This document shows, in pieces, positions 1 to 10,511 of a stretch of DNA of 64,000 nucleotides. Below the pieces are notes generated by a model. The model was not told the DNA's origin and searched no databases. It saw only the letters and a list, made by a program, of their open reading frames with translations. Made by a program: the position numbers and the translations under genes. Each line of letters begins with the position of its first letter. Positions within the stretch are counted from its first letter, which is position 1. The stretch comes from Verpa conica (taxonomy: Eukaryota; Ascomycota; Pezizomycetes; Pezizales; Morchellaceae), in NCBI GenBank assembly GCA_033030425.1, contig JAUFSD010000015.1, forward strand, positions 682,001 through 746,000, given 5' to 3'.

Positions 1-881
1 TAGTAGCAACACAGACTCCTGATGTACCCTCCGGGAATGTATTTGTGGTTAAGTCGAAGTATTGTCTCATGTGGGCTGAAGGGGGTCACACGAGGTTGAT
101 CGCGAGCTGTACAGTGGAGTGGTCGGGGAAGAGTTGGTTGAAGGGTATGTTCTTCTGTTGAGAACCCAGGAAGTTTTAGTGCTAATCTTTAATAGGTCCA
201 ATTGAGAAGGGTGCTAGTGATGGGCAAATTGCTTACAACGCCGACCTCATTAAAGCCCTGAAAGCAGAGTGTGTACCCAAAGAACCCATCAGCAAATCCT
301 CTAAACTCAAGGGCAAAAGAAGGCGAAAGGCCATGGAAGCCAAGGGTGAAACTATTGGCCGATCTGCTGGCGGAACTGTGAAGGGACGTGAAGCCCAAGC
401 TGCTGGGTTTTCCAGTCCTGCTGAGATGGAGAGTTGGGGTATATTTGCACCATTGAAGACATACCTTGGTCCTATTGTGGACATTATCCAGCCGCTCGTC
501 GGCGGACATCTTAGCCTTATCATCATCTGCATTTTACTCACCATGCTCTTGGTGTCCCGGCGCGGAAACCAGAACCCTTCTCAAGATGTTATAAGAACTG
601 GCCCAGCCGGTGGACCACGATACTGGGAGGAAGCCTGGCAGCGTGAAGAAGAAGGGCTCTGGGAATGGCTTGAAGACCGCTCAGGCCTCGGTGGAATTGG
701 TGATATGGGTAGAAGTGGCCGGATGAACTCCTTTGAGAATGTTCTCGGGAATCGAAGAGGAGTTATTTCGGAAGGGATGAAAGAGCGGGAGGTTGAGGTG
801 GCAATAGGGATTATGGAAGAGCGATTGGAAACGCTTAGGAAGGTGGTGGAAGGAAGGAAGGCCAAGAAGCCTGAGCATTGA
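1..881 (+). CDS. VASt-domain (Lam/Ysp2-like) sterol transfer protein, 3' part
   Basis: The 5' end lies outside the window. Exons <1..144 and 196..881 are joined across a 51-nt intron (donor GTATGT, branch CTAATC at 182). The first exon encodes the end of a VASt domain: TPDVPSGNVFVVKSKYC, then WAEGGHTRL and VEWSGKSWLKG, continued after the splice by PIEKGASDGQIAYN. This is the usual C-terminal half of the VASt fold of Lam/Ltc (yeast Ysp2/Lam2-Lam4, metazoan GRAMD1) proteins, which move sterol between plasma membrane and ER at contact sites. A basic linker follows, then one hydrophobic span (LSLIIICILLTMLLV, about 510-560 nt), consistent with a C-terminal ER anchor, and a charged cytosolic tail with a short coiled-coil-like end. 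Which Lam paralogue it is cannot be told without the N-terminal GRAM domain. About 275 residues are visible. Confidence 0.88.
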
Positions 882-1420
882 TACTAGTTTGTTTTTATAT
901 ATGGTGTTTATTTTTTACATTCCTTTTGGGATATATTTCATAGTTTTTTTCTTTCTGTTTCGGGAGAGGGACCTACACATGGCGCTGGGGGTAGCTTTTT
1001 TCGTTCTGTTTTTCTCTTCTCCTTTTTACTTGTCTACGGTATTTGGTAAATTTTGAACTCGGGGATGGTATACCTTCTACCATGAGGATTAGATTACCTT
1101 ATCTTACTGGGTTCTTATTGTTTGGTACTGCTTCTGTTATAGTTTATCATATGTATGGGCTATATTGGTTTACTTATTTTCTATCATTGAAAGCTTTCTT
1201 TTTGTTTCTTGTGTTTCAGCGTGCATAGAGTAGCGGATTTATTTTTGGTCTTTCTCCAGACATCACTTTCTTTCTTTTTTTTGCTTGCGGGTAGTTTTGT
1301 AGTTTGACGTTGGGTTATATTTAAATAAAAAAAAATCAAACACGAACAGGGATATTTCTGTTATTGGTTTATGTTTATATGACTAGGCCAAGGCTAAGTA
1401 GATAGACGATGAGTATAATA
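882..1420. other. Convergent intergenic region
   Basis: This is the shared 3' space between the VASt gene (+) and the zinc-finger gene (-). It is T-rich on the + strand with short homopolymers, as expected for 3' UTRs and polyadenylation signals. A 61-codon frame at 1043..1228 is hydrophobic only because of T-richness, and I do not call it a gene. Confidence 0.6.
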
Positions 1421-2663
1421 TTAAAACATGCACGTGCCTTTCAACCCTAACGCTTCGTCAACGGCAAAATCTGCGTTTCGTGCTCTCAGGTTTCGTTGTC
1501 TCCAGTGTTGCTTGTACTGGTTCCGTTTCCGTAGTAGCCTTTCTTCCAGCCTTTCAACTTCTATCCTCCCTCCACTTCTTCCTTCTTCCTTCTCTTGTAT
1601 TTCTCTCAACCTCATTCTTTCTCTCAACCTCTCCCTCACCCCATTCTTCTTAGGCCCCTCAAAGAAATCGGCTGCTGCCCACCTCGGCCTCTTCTGGTTT
1701 ATGAGTGGTATGTAAGAGTTCTTGCCGAGGAAATCTGCTGCTGTCCGTATGGGGGAATCAGGTATGGATTTTTTTTTGATGTGGATAATCGTGGAGCGGA
1801 GGCTCTCAGCTGTAGCGGCTTCGAAGCAAGTGTTTATTGTAATGGGCCTTTTCTCTTCATGTTCTGCGTAGACCTTGATCTCTTTGCCTGACTTATCCAT
1901 GTAGATGTAGCTGTATACGTCTTCCTCTTGATTATCTTTTTCATCATATGCTTCATAGTCTGTTCCCTCTGTTTCCTCTTCTGATTCGGAACCCGAGTCG
2001 CTGCTTGTAGTGCTACTATCATCTTCTGATCTTTCGCTGTCGATCTCCATTTGATCCATGTCATCAAAGAGCCCTTCAATTTGGATTGCTCTCTTCATGA
2101 GCTTTTTGGATAATTCAACAGGGTCTAGCTCTTCATTGTCTGCAAAGATGTTGTATTCAGCCTTTTCCTTTGCTAGCTTGTGTTTTTCCCTCTCCAAACG
2201 GTCAACCAAGTCTCTAATGGCTTGTCCTTCCTTTGGAAGTAGATTTACTAAGGCACTATAAGGCCCAATCCGCTGTAAATTCGATAGGTCTATAAATAGA
2301 TGTTAACAACAACCCATACAAATAAGCAGGAAACATCGTACTAAACCACACTCGATGACCGGTCCTAAACATGTGGTTGCGCCACTTCTGATATGTTGCA
2401 AACATCTCTTTACATTGGCCGCATTTCATCTGGTGGGAGAAGTGAGTAAGGTGAATTGCCATTGCTTCCGGTGTAGGGAGCAGATCATTGCAGCATCCGC
2501 ACTGGAGATAATGGTCGGCAGAGTTGGCATGTTCTTTGAGGTTTGCGGAGCTGTAGAGGTCCATTCTGCAGTGCAGACAGGCATATGCAGGGAGTGGAGT
2601 GGAGGACCTCCGGAGTTCTCCTAGGGTCTTTATTGGAGCGGTGTTTATGAATGGATTATTCAT
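1421..2663 (-). CDS. C2H2 zinc-finger protein with acidic/coiled-coil C-terminus
   Basis: Two exons, complement(1421..2289, 2342..2663), joined over a 52-nt intron (donor GTACGA, branch TTAAC) give 396 aa. The first exon carries three C2H2-type fingers: C29/C32/H45/H51, C55/C58/H71/H77 and C81/C84/H97/H103, with the last pair in NHMFRTGH. After the splice comes QRIGPYSALVNLLP, then a basic/acidic heptad-like stretch, a serine-glutamate tract (about residues 190-220) and an Arg/Glu-rich C-terminal helix. Widely spaced fingers of this type occur in many fungal nucleic-acid-binding proteins. I do not recognise a specific orthologue, so DNA versus RNA binding is open. The start is the first ATG of the finger-bearing frame. 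The splice was chosen because it alone joins the two frames without a stop. Confidence 0.8.
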
Positions 2664-3483
2664 ATTGGATGTTTGGGATTGGGATTGGTATTTTGTGGAG
2701 TTGGAGGGGAGGGTTGGTGTGGTCAGTGGTGAGTTAACATAAGTATCTCATTCTATTTTCTGCGCCCCCTCCCTACCCACCAGAACTTTTTCTTTATCTT
2801 CTAAAATCTTTTATGGAGGTATGATGGGTCTGGGTTTGCACTGGGTATTAGAAGTATTTCCATATAAGCTATAGGCTTTATCAATTTTTACTATTGGCCT
2901 GTTTAATATTTTTGATAGATCCATCACTCCTGGGAATGGACCTAGCTTCTGTGGATACATGTACAGGCCCCCGTATACATGGATGTTCCAGGACCCTCAT
3001 TTCTCGTATTCAACCAATGGCTTGAACCTCGAAGCTGGGACCCGGTCACCGTCAAAGATATATTGAACTCAAGCTTAGTTAGAGAGCTTTGATCCGAGGA
3101 AGAATTATTTTTCTTATTTCCACCTCTTGGTATTTTGTTTATTACAAGTTCTATTACGTCTCTCAAACACCAGGGTGCCTTGTGCGGGGGGGCTTCGCGT
3201 TTTGAGAAAGGGATACAAGAAGATACCAGGAGAAATACTCTATTAGGTAGTGCTAGACTAAAGAAATGTAATCTAAGAATAAGAAAAAAAGACTGCACTA
3301 TCAGGGACAACCCAGGTTATCTGGGCTAGGAAATAAAATGCTATGAAAATCAAAACCAAGAAGACCCGAGTGAGAACCTATGATTATATTGAATGGCCCG
3401 AGGAGGCTCACTAATCTCAACGACAGCCAAAGACCTTTAAAACCTACAAACTACGAATAATAACCAACGATCACTAACTCGGA
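2664..3483. other. Divergent intergenic region
   Basis: This 820-nt region separates the divergently transcribed zinc-finger gene (-) and GPI15-like gene (+) and presumably holds both promoters. The small frames at 2942..3310 (-) and 3135..3329 (+) have no recognisable protein features. No clear TATA box or repeat was seen. Confidence 0.5.
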
Positions 3484-4245
3484 ATGGCTTTAATGGCTAG
3501 CGAAATAATCTTCTTTCTAAACAAGCCTCTACCCCAAAGACTCATCTTTAGTCTTCCCACTAATGACAATATGGCAATTATCCAATACACTGTCACAAAC
3601 GAACCTCCAGATACTCTACGGTTTTGGTTCATCTCCTACGTTCATCGAATCATCCGTATTATCCTGATCGCAGCTACCATCTACGATATTTACCTTTACT
3701 GCGTTCCCAGCCAGCGCTATCCATTCACCTCATATACCCCTGTGTTCCTCTGCCCTACTCTCATGTATATATCCACTTATATTCAGCTCGTCCATGGGTT
3801 AGCCCAGCTGATGAAAGCTACTGTTTACGTTATGCTTATACCATGGGTATTTTTTCCAGAAGTATACACCACGGAGACCCTAACTGTGTCTCGCGGTTTC
3901 GGGGTGACGATGACCACGAGGACGGGGAGCAAGCTAGAGCAAAACTGGTTCATGTTAATGCAAGATATCGAAGACATACAGATCAAACCAGATTATCTCG
4001 GTGGACCTTATAAGTTTGGAATTGTTGGGCGAGATGATGAGCAGCTCGAAGTCTTTCCGGTAAGAGATTCCTCTTGGTAACAAGGTCGGAGGGGGGTTAT
4101 TATAGGTTATAGACTGATAATAGTACAGGTATTGGAACCAGGCTTGGAAATTTTGGATGAGATTGGCAAAGGTGTGAAGAAGTGCTTTGAGGATTGGGGT
4201 TGGGTTGACTTTAGATCCGCGAGCGCTGAACCTGGTGACTGGTAG
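3484..4245 (+). CDS. GPI15: GPI-GlcNAc transferase subunit, PIG-H/Gpi15 family
   Basis: Exons 3484..4059 and 4129..4245 (69-nt intron, donor GTAAGA, branch CTGAT) give 230 aa. The N-terminal half has hydrophobic segments at about residues 42-70 and 85-125, matching the membrane hairpin of PIG-H. The conserved PIG-H block follows: ETLTVSRGFGVTM, then a middle segment with ...QDIEDIQIK and FGIVGRDDEQLEVFP, and after the intron VLEPGLEILDEIGKGVKK. PIG-H/Gpi15 is an accessory subunit of the ER-membrane GPI-N-acetylglucosaminyltransferase, which transfers GlcNAc from UDP-GlcNAc to phosphatidylinositol, the first step of GPI-anchor synthesis. Length and block order suit the family (about 190-230 aa). 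A downstream in-frame Met (residue 30) could be the true start, since the first 29 residues are not typical. Confidence 0.87.
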
Positions 4246-5124
4246 TGGTGCTCCAACCTACATGAAACTGGGAAGAGGGAGTGCAAGTTATGCATGGGTT
4301 CTCCTGCGTCATAAAGAATTTCTCATGGGATTATTTTGATTCTTGTATTACATCTATCTAGGCACTGTTAACTCTAATATCATACTCTTAGGTAACTAAA
4401 TGGTTTAAATGAGGTTAATTGGAGTGTTTCTTCATTCTAGCCCATCGCATGATTTTTCCTAGGAATTTCACAATAATGATAGTTTTTAGCTCATGGGATA
4501 TCACTCGAGGAACTCTCGAGCACATTACTAGCTAGCGTTAAACCTGTATACTTCATACAAACTCCCAGATATCAGGAGCTTCACTAGAAGGTATGACATT
4601 ATATGATGACCACATTCTACACATAACAGGTGGAGAGAATCCGAGGGGTATTAAAGCCGCTAGAAGAAGGTACTACTGTTCTGGAGGCAATCGGATCAGT
4701 CTTAATTGTGTGTGTGATTCGAGATATTTAGGGCTTATGTATGGTGAAATGATTTCTAATCTCGTGCGCCTCTGTGAGCGAATCGGGTATTAGATTTGAC
4801 GGTACTTCCACCAGAGGGCTAGCATTATGGCAAATAAACAGAAGTGATGCTTTTGGGACAGTGATTCTGGTCTTGGCGGTGGACTTGGCCATATAATTTC
4901 TCACATATAGCCACACCCATGCCGCTTATCAATTATCTTGGGCTCTATTTGCATGCTCTGCCATCTTGTCACGATGATGCCTACATGTATATTACGAAGG
5001 CACTCTTTTTTGTATACCGTAAATTAAGTTTATCCAATATAAGTCGAATATTCCCCCAAATAAAAAAGCGCCTAATATTTACATAAAAAAACACACGCGA
5101 TACCCCTCAACCCCATTACCTTCT
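4246..5124. other. Convergent intergenic region
   Basis: This 879-nt region lies between two convergent genes. It contains a short inverted CTCGAG pair near 4505-4521 and AT-rich 3' flanks. No coding frame of interest was found; the 66- and 62-codon frames are unsupported. Confidence 0.5.
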
Positions 5125-5760
5125 CTATTTCTTCGTTGGGATTAACTCCTCAATAGCCTCTTGAGTCAACCTCACAGAAACTTTCTTCTTACCATCCGGG
5201 CCTGGGGGCAGTTGACCCTTTACCTCAGCATACAACGCCCACTCACCATCCTCCTCTTCCACAGCAAAGAATGTGTGCCAGTCCTCCACATTCAGCCCAA
5301 AAGCATCATAGCTCCACGGCCCAAAAGTCTCCTCGCCAGCCTCTCCACGGTTCCCATACTTTACTTCTCGGGTCTTTTTATCGACATATATCCACCCTAG
5401 GGCAGGGGGGTCGAAGGAGGTGGTGGATACCAGAGCTCTGGTGGTGCTGTTTATGAATTCCCGAATGTAGCCGCCGAAACAATGAGATGTTGAAGAATTG
5501 GTGTTGAGGTAGCACTGATTTGAATTAGTTACCATCACTCGGAAGATGGGATATAAGAAAGGACTGTGTTGAGATGCTATTACTTTATTGTCCCTGAGGA
5601 CGACTTGCTTATGATCGTGAAACACGCTTGTTTTGCATTCGGAGAAAAGGGTGAAGTATGGTGGGAGCTTTGCTTTTGCCTTTTCCTCCCTATCACCTTT
5701 GATGCCCTGGGCTACACTGATAGTTACGGGGATAGCCATTATAGTGAGAAGGCCGATCAT
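5125..5760 (-). CDS. Conserved ascomycete protein of unknown function
   Basis: A single exon of 211 aa. A hydrophobic N-terminus (residues 2-18, MIGLLTIMAIPVTISVAQG) may be a signal peptide or a membrane anchor. The rest is soluble and recalls a widespread fungal family of secreted/cell-surface hypothetical proteins: a beta-rich start (PPYFTLFSECKTSVFHD), a middle block ending LGWIYVDKKTREVKYGNR, then ETFGPWSYD and FFAVEEEDGEWALY, with a charged tail. The YVDKxTxEVKYGxR...GPW...E(E/G)WALY pattern is what I recognise; no function is established. Five cysteines and two NxS/T sites (NSS, NST) would suit secretion. The start is the first ATG, since an in-frame TAG lies a few codons upstream, although an upstream exon cannot be excluded. 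Confidence 0.72.
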   Translation of the reverse strand: MIGLLTIMAIPVTISVAQGIKGDREEKAKAKLPPYFTLFSECKTSVFHDHKQVVLRDNKVIASQHSPFLYPIFRVMVTNSNQCYLNTNSSTSHCFGGYIREFINSTTRALVSTTSFDPPALGWIYVDKKTREVKYGNRGEAGEETFGPWSYDAFGLNVEDWHTFFAVEEEDGEWALYAEVKGQLPPGPDGKKKVSVRLTQEAIEELIPTKK

Positions 5761-6861
5761 TGTGGAAATTCGTGTAGCAGGAGACTATCTTTGGTGGTTT
5801 TGGGGGGGTATTTTTGCTGTAACCCTACAAAGAACGAGTTCTGGAAGGAGAGTAAACATTGATAGGGGATTAGATGGAGAAAGCCTACGATATTGGCCAG
5901 CCAGGCGAAAGCTTGGTACTGACAGAGGGGGCATATCGAGGTTGAGATAACTAGGATATATTCAACCAGGGAATAGTCCATCTAATGATCGCCACAACAA
6001 AAACCTGTTGGGGGTGACTATTTTACAACTCTCAATAGCAACTCAGCGCTCTGAGCACTACTACTACACTCAGCGGCCTGAAGACTCCACTTGATACCGG
6101 AGGGCACTCGGGGGCAGCTACCTCCTATCTACCAAACCCAGAGCTCTAGCACTGTCCACCGGCTTCTTGAAAGCCAACTATGTGGACTGTCATGGCTGTG
6201 TGGCGTGCAGTTGTCAATCCTGTCACTAAGCAAACGTCATGTGCAGGGGTTCACAACACCAACGTCTCTCAGCCCACGGCCGTGGAAACAACTTGCCAAG
6301 AACTTTTAATTTGAACACAAAAGCGATCCTCTAGGAATCTCTAGCTTATTCACATGGGGGATACGTCAATCGTGGACACCCCCGGCTGTCACGCCCCACC
6401 TGTGATGTAACATCCCCGCACAATGGGCAGATGGGCTGACGCAATGTTTGGAACGTTTCCAGGATTCCTTAGGCTAGATTTCGGAGGTTTTAGCGACTTG
6501 CGAGGCTACGAGTGATATGACGAAGATGGATCAACTTGTAAACAAAGAGTTTAGGCCAATGAGATTCAGGAGTTGGTCCATCAGCCATAGCAGTTTGCAC
6601 AGGAAGTTGAGGGGAGGATTGTAGCCAACTTCGGCAACGGGACTAAATTATCAGTCCCAAAAACAGGAAAATCATATGAAATCAAGCAAGAGACCTGGCA
6701 CATGGGATATCTCTCTTAAAAACTCACTCGCCCTCCCATTCAATACAGAAGAAAACATACTTCTACAAAGCTTCGCCAATTATCTCGACGTTTCCCCACC
6801 CTTGGTCTTTCGAAATCACTCGCCAGCCTCACAAAAAACCAAGCCGCAACAAACTATCATA
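5761..6861. other. Intergenic/divergent promoter region
   Basis: About 1.1 kb between a minus-strand gene and the plus-strand gene starting at 6862. The frame of the downstream gene is open from 6676, but the residues before its Met do not look like protein and probably represent 5' leader. Small frames at 6091..6309 and 5757..5981 have no recognisable features. Confidence 0.5.
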
Positions 6862-7320
6862 ATGGCCGGCGAAAAAGACCGTATTGTGGCCGAATCGGAC
6901 GGTGAAGCCACCGAAACCGATTACGGTTCCCCTCCTCCGCGCCGAAACAATCGCGGCCGCTCTCGCCGACGCGCCAAGAAGAATCAGCAGCAGCAGCAGC
7001 AAGCCGGCGGCGGTGGAGCCCTAAGCGGCCTAGGAGGAGTCGGCGACCTTGGAAATACACTCTCCCAAACAACTGGACAAATAGGCGAGACAGCTGGAAA
7101 CCTCGGCGGTGCCGTATCAGGTGTCCTTGGTGGTGTAGCAGGAGGAGTAGCAGGAGGAGGAAGCAAGAGAAGCGATACATTAAGACTGCGGTTGGACCTG
7201 AACATTGATATCCATGTAGAATTACATGCGAAGATTCACGGTGATTTGGAATTAAGTTTGCTGTTCGTTGACCCCCCTACCCTATTAAGTTCCGGGTTCT
7301 TCCGGCCTCCGCCTTTTTGA
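6862..7320 (+). CDS. Small basic protein with C-terminal LRLRLDLN/KIHGDLEL motif (paralogue A)
   Basis: A frame of 152 aa from the ATG at 6862 (MAGEKDRIVAESDGEATETD). The order is an acidic N-terminus, an Arg-rich patch (RRNNRGRSRRRAKK), a Gln run, a low-complexity Gly/Ala/Thr stretch with GNTLSQTTGQIGE and GGAVSGVLGGVAGG, then the conserved block TLRLRLDLNIDI followed by HVELHAKIHGDLELSLL. The same block closes the protein at 10011..10511 (-) and is common at the C-termini of fungal hypothetical proteins. It is strongly amphipathic and probably the functional part; its role is unknown. The 18 residues after ...LSLL lack the conserved look, so a splice near 7255-7270 or a mis-sized 3' end is possible. 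An upstream in-frame Met at 6676 was rejected because the preceding sequence is non-conserved and leader-like. Confidence 0.7.
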   Translation: MAGEKDRIVAESDGEATETDYGSPPPRRNNRGRSRRRAKKNQQQQQQAGGGGALSGLGGVGDLGNTLSQTTGQIGETAGNLGGAVSGVLGGVAGGVAGGGSKRSDTLRLRLDLNIDIHVELHAKIHGDLELSLLFVDPPTLLSSGFFRPPPF

Positions 7321-8055
7321 CCTAACTGAACCTTGACTCAAGATCATAGAAACTGATCCCGATGGGACCTAGTGGTTAGGGAACGTTAGTCAGTGACGAT
7401 TTCGTCAAATTTTGCGTTCATTTATCTAATCGATCGGACAATACGAGATTTCCTAACGATCCATGGGGTGAGGGTTTAAGTGTGCTTATATCGGGGTGTT
7501 TCTTCTTTATTGAATTGGGTATTGGTACGATACTGGGCACTGGCTTTAATTATTTGTGCGAGATTCAAATGTACAGTTTTTTTGTAATAATTTTATACGT
7601 CCTCAAAAGACTACTGTGCTATCAAACTCCTGTTTTCGCAGAAGAGAAAAGTTCAACAGCTGCTCCCAGCATCCCTCCTCTTGTAGACAGCTGTAAAGGT
7701 ATTTGCAACCGCAGGCTCTTAACAGAACACATGCCCCTCAACCCACACTTCGGTATTCAAATTCCCGGTTTAAAGTCATTCTAACAAGTTTTCCCCCAAA
7801 CTATTAGTACGAACCCAGTTGGATTTAGAACCGGACCAGTCCAATTGGAAATCGGACTCGATGTTCTGGCGATCAAGTGAATCTTCTTCAGCTCTCTTCG
7901 TCAACGGTTTCTTTCTTATTCTCGAGGGTTTATTTTCATCTGTTCCAGCGTTGTTGAGTGTTTTTTTAGATTTTTGGTGTGTTTTTTGTTCGAAATCATG
8001 AGTAATCACTCGGTGCCAAGCCTTATTCTTTCTTTTTCTCTCTGTTTGGTAGTGG

Positions 8056-8280
8056 GTACCGTATGAATTCGAAAGAACCGCCCGGGTGGATGCTTTCGAA
8101 TCCTGGCAGGAGAGTTATGGTGACTTATGTGTCTTTGCTAAACGAGCCTATACAACTGGTCTTCCAGTTAACCTTTACCACTCAACACTACAGATCTCTA
8201 TATTGAGTATAGAATATACGCTTCCTCTACATGGATTCGAAAGCATCTGCCCGGGCTGTTCTTTCAAATTACTAAGGTAG
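8056..8280. repeat. Fold-back element with ~48-bp imperfect terminal inverted repeats
   Basis: The arms at 8056..8103 and 8233..8280 are reverse complements with only about 10 mismatches over 48 nt. The inner 20 nt of each arm (GATGCTTTCGAATCC end) are nearly identical. Each arm also carries a near-palindrome: GAAAG...CTTTC flanks a central CCCGGG. The 129-nt spacer codes for nothing. This structure is typical of a non-autonomous MITE or fold-back element; no clear target-site duplication was seen at the outer ends. Confidence 0.7.
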
Positions 8281-8935
8281 GCATAGCACTTGAAGGCTGG
8301 AGCGACACTATCAGCTGACAAAAGTTTGATGGCCTCAAATGTTTTTCTTATATCTAAGTTCACGGTACAAAGTGTTCACATTCACCGTAAAAAAACATCA
8401 TCCTATAGCTTAGTATAATAGGGAAAAGGAACGACTTACCATGAAATTATATATAGTTCCCTGAGTAAAGAGGCGACTAAGGCTCTTCATAATTATAGAT
8501 AATAACCCTTGTCACATCAGCGGATACAGATACATATATCAAACACTCTTTATCTTACCAGGCCGGCTAATAGTTACCCTATTACGAGAGCACCAATCCT
8601 TATATGTATATCGAAGGTGCCAACATGACTTGTAACTTCCATTAGCTCGACGAGATCAGCAATACCAAAACAACCAACCCTTAAAGTAGAAATACTATTT
8701 CTCTACTCCAGGCTGTCTAACTGCTACAGACCCTATATGATAAGATAATGTCTCCAATAGTAGGTACAGTTTTCTGTGTTTGTTTAATCTTATGAAGCCT
8801 ATCAGACAGAGTTCAGGCGATATATAACAGACGATATAGACGCATTAACTATAAAACGTGTAACCCAGAAAAGGAAACTAGGGTTCTACAGGAAAGAATA
8901 CAACCAAAAACGGCTAAACGAGCCTATATGGTAGT

Positions 8936-9082
8936 ATCCCATAACCCGGTGAAAAATGCTGCCCCCCCAAAGTGGCGGTGGCTCAACGTATAGTAGCCTA
9001 TGAAAAAGAGTAGAAGCCTAAGTCTAGCCACACAACTTTGGCCCCCACGGAAAAGGGGCAGCTTCACCGGGTTATTGGGATA
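8936..9082. mobile_element. Putative 147-bp MITE, TA-flanked terminal inverted repeats
   Basis: The left end TATCCCATAACCCGGTGAA and the inverted right end TATCCCAATAACCCGGTGAA match with one inserted base, and both continue into GCTGCCCC. Further in, CCCCAAAGT...GTGGCT on the left pairs with CCAAAGTTGTGTGGCT read from the right, so most of the element folds on itself around a loop near 8990-9035. The outer TA at each end fits a Tc1/mariner-like TA target site, but that assignment is inference. No transposase is present, so it would be non-autonomous. Confidence 0.72.
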
Positions 9083-10010
9083 AGCCTGTTATACCACTAT
9101 CGCAAATACTAGGGGCTGGTTCATCGGCACTGATTAAGTAAAAGCTTGTGAACTTGTAGGACACGAGTTGGGTACAGTCTACCTATATGTCTCCATGATA
9201 CTGGTGCTACGATTTCTTCTCTAGGCGGTGCTAAGCGGCCCCGGTAGCTCTAATCTTTGTCAAGGTACACCACCGCAACCGACAGCTTCGGTACTGCTTC
9301 TACAACCCTATAATGAGATGTAGCAAATTCATTACGTACGATGGACCCAGAGCACTCGTCAGTAGTGCGGGAGAGGATTACTGTTTGTGATAAAGTGGGT
9401 ATATGTATTGCTGCTATTCATGGTCGAGCCGATTCTCTTGCGACAGGGGTTAGTAGACGAGGATATAACACATGAGGTTACAAAGAACAAATAATGTGCG
9501 AGGAATAAGATGTGGCCGGAGGATCGCCGTTAATATTGAGCTCAACCAGGGAGTTGGGTTGTACTACCTTGATAGGCTGTACAACATCACCCTTCACCCC
9601 CACCCCAAGTTATACCACTACAACTTTCACTTTTCACGATATGCCAAACAAAAAGTGAGGACCTACATATTTACAATGCTTTAATCTATCGAAAATCCTC
9701 TTAGTTATTACTATTGTATGGTTCGTACCAAGCCCAGGAACAAAGCAAATATAATACAAGTAAATCGCCCCCTTCACCCAGCTGCTATATCCAACCAGAA
9801 TTAATCTCATGCCCTCGTAGGCCAATATAAACATCTCAAGCGCCGTCGTTGTCTCAAAAGGTACTGTCTCAACCCGTACTGTCGATTCAGTCAGTCGCCG
9901 AATTAACCGCTCCATACGTCTATCTCGTCTAGGTACTTATGAACTGGTGATCAGTCAGCCCGCTACGCAGGCCTCCTATAATAGAAGATGCAAAAACACT
10001 CCTAGGGAAC

Positions 10011-10511
10011 TTACAGTAAAGCCAATTCCAAATCACCATGGATCTTTGCTTTCAGCTCAACATCTAACTCGAGGTTGAGATCCAACCGTAACCTAAGCGG
10101 CTTATCTTTCTTTCCACCACCACCCTGTTGCTGCTGCATAGCCATCTGTTGTTGCATCTGCTGCATCTGTACCTGCTGCTGCTGATACTGTCGCTGCATT
10201 TGTTCTTCACGTTGGTTGCGCTGCTGGAGCTCCCTCCCGTCTGTTTCGGACTCGGATACAGGTGGGAGGTGGGCTTTCTTGCCTCTGCGGTTGCGACGAC
10301 CGCCCCGACGTGAGCGGGAGCGGGTAGAGGCTGCATCAGAGTCGTTGTCAGAGTGGTCACCGGAGGAGTGTGAGTTGCTTGGAGAGTTGGGGGCGGCGTT
10401 TTTAGGGCCAGGCTGTTCACGGGAGCGGTTACGGGGGTCGCGAGATTGTTCACGGGACTGGGTATTGTTGGGGTTGAAGGTATCAGGCCTGGTTTCCTCG
10501 GCGGTGGACAT
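10011..10511 (-). CDS. Gln/Arg-rich protein with C-terminal LRLRLDLN/KIHGDLEL motif (paralogue B)
   Basis: A single frame of 166 aa. The N-terminal half is hydrophilic and Ser/Asn/Arg-rich, with repeated SREQ-type units and a basic patch (RSRRGGRRNRRGKK). A Gln/Met-rich tract follows at about residues 95-130, and the protein ends in PLRLRLDLNLELDV followed by ELKAKIHGDLELALL. That ending aligns residue for residue with the protein at 6862..7320, so the two are paralogues at least for this block. The stop codon (TAA at 10011-10013) overlaps a perfect GTAAGT donor, so a splice to a downstream exon is conceivable, but no convincing acceptor and continuation were found. Function is unknown; the basic/Gln-rich half suggests nucleic-acid or protein scaffolding contacts, by inference only. 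Confidence 0.72.
   Translation of the reverse strand: MSTAEETRPDTFNPNNTQSREQSRDPRNRSREQPGPKNAAPNSPSNSHSSGDHSDNDSDAASTRSRSRRGGRRNRRGKKAHLPPVSESETDGRELQQRNQREEQMQRQYQQQQVQMQQMQQQMAMQQQQGGGGKKDKPLRLRLDLNLELDVELKAKIHGDLELALL

Larger units (their letters stand above)
7321..10010. other. 2.7-kb gene-poor region with two fold-back elements
   Basis: No credible gene was found on either strand. It contains two inverted-repeat elements (8056..8280 and 8936..9082), listed separately. The rest is AT-rich with many stops. Frames such as 7482..7784 (+) and 9634..9915 (-) have no family resemblance. The region sits between two convergent paralogues. Confidence 0.6.

Noticed and set aside
1043..1228. Hydrophobic 61-codon frame resembling a small membrane protein
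   Set aside because: It lies in a T-rich 3' flank, where hydrophobic codons arise by composition; no family resemblance.
7355..7430. Sequence with AGTGGTTAGGG resembling a tRNA A box
   Set aside because: No matching B box (GGTTCGAATCC-like) at the right distance and no cloverleaf could be drawn.
8085..8103. TTTCGAATCC resembling a tRNA B box
   Set aside because: It is part of the inverted arm of the fold-back element and recurs inverted at 8233; no A box precedes it.
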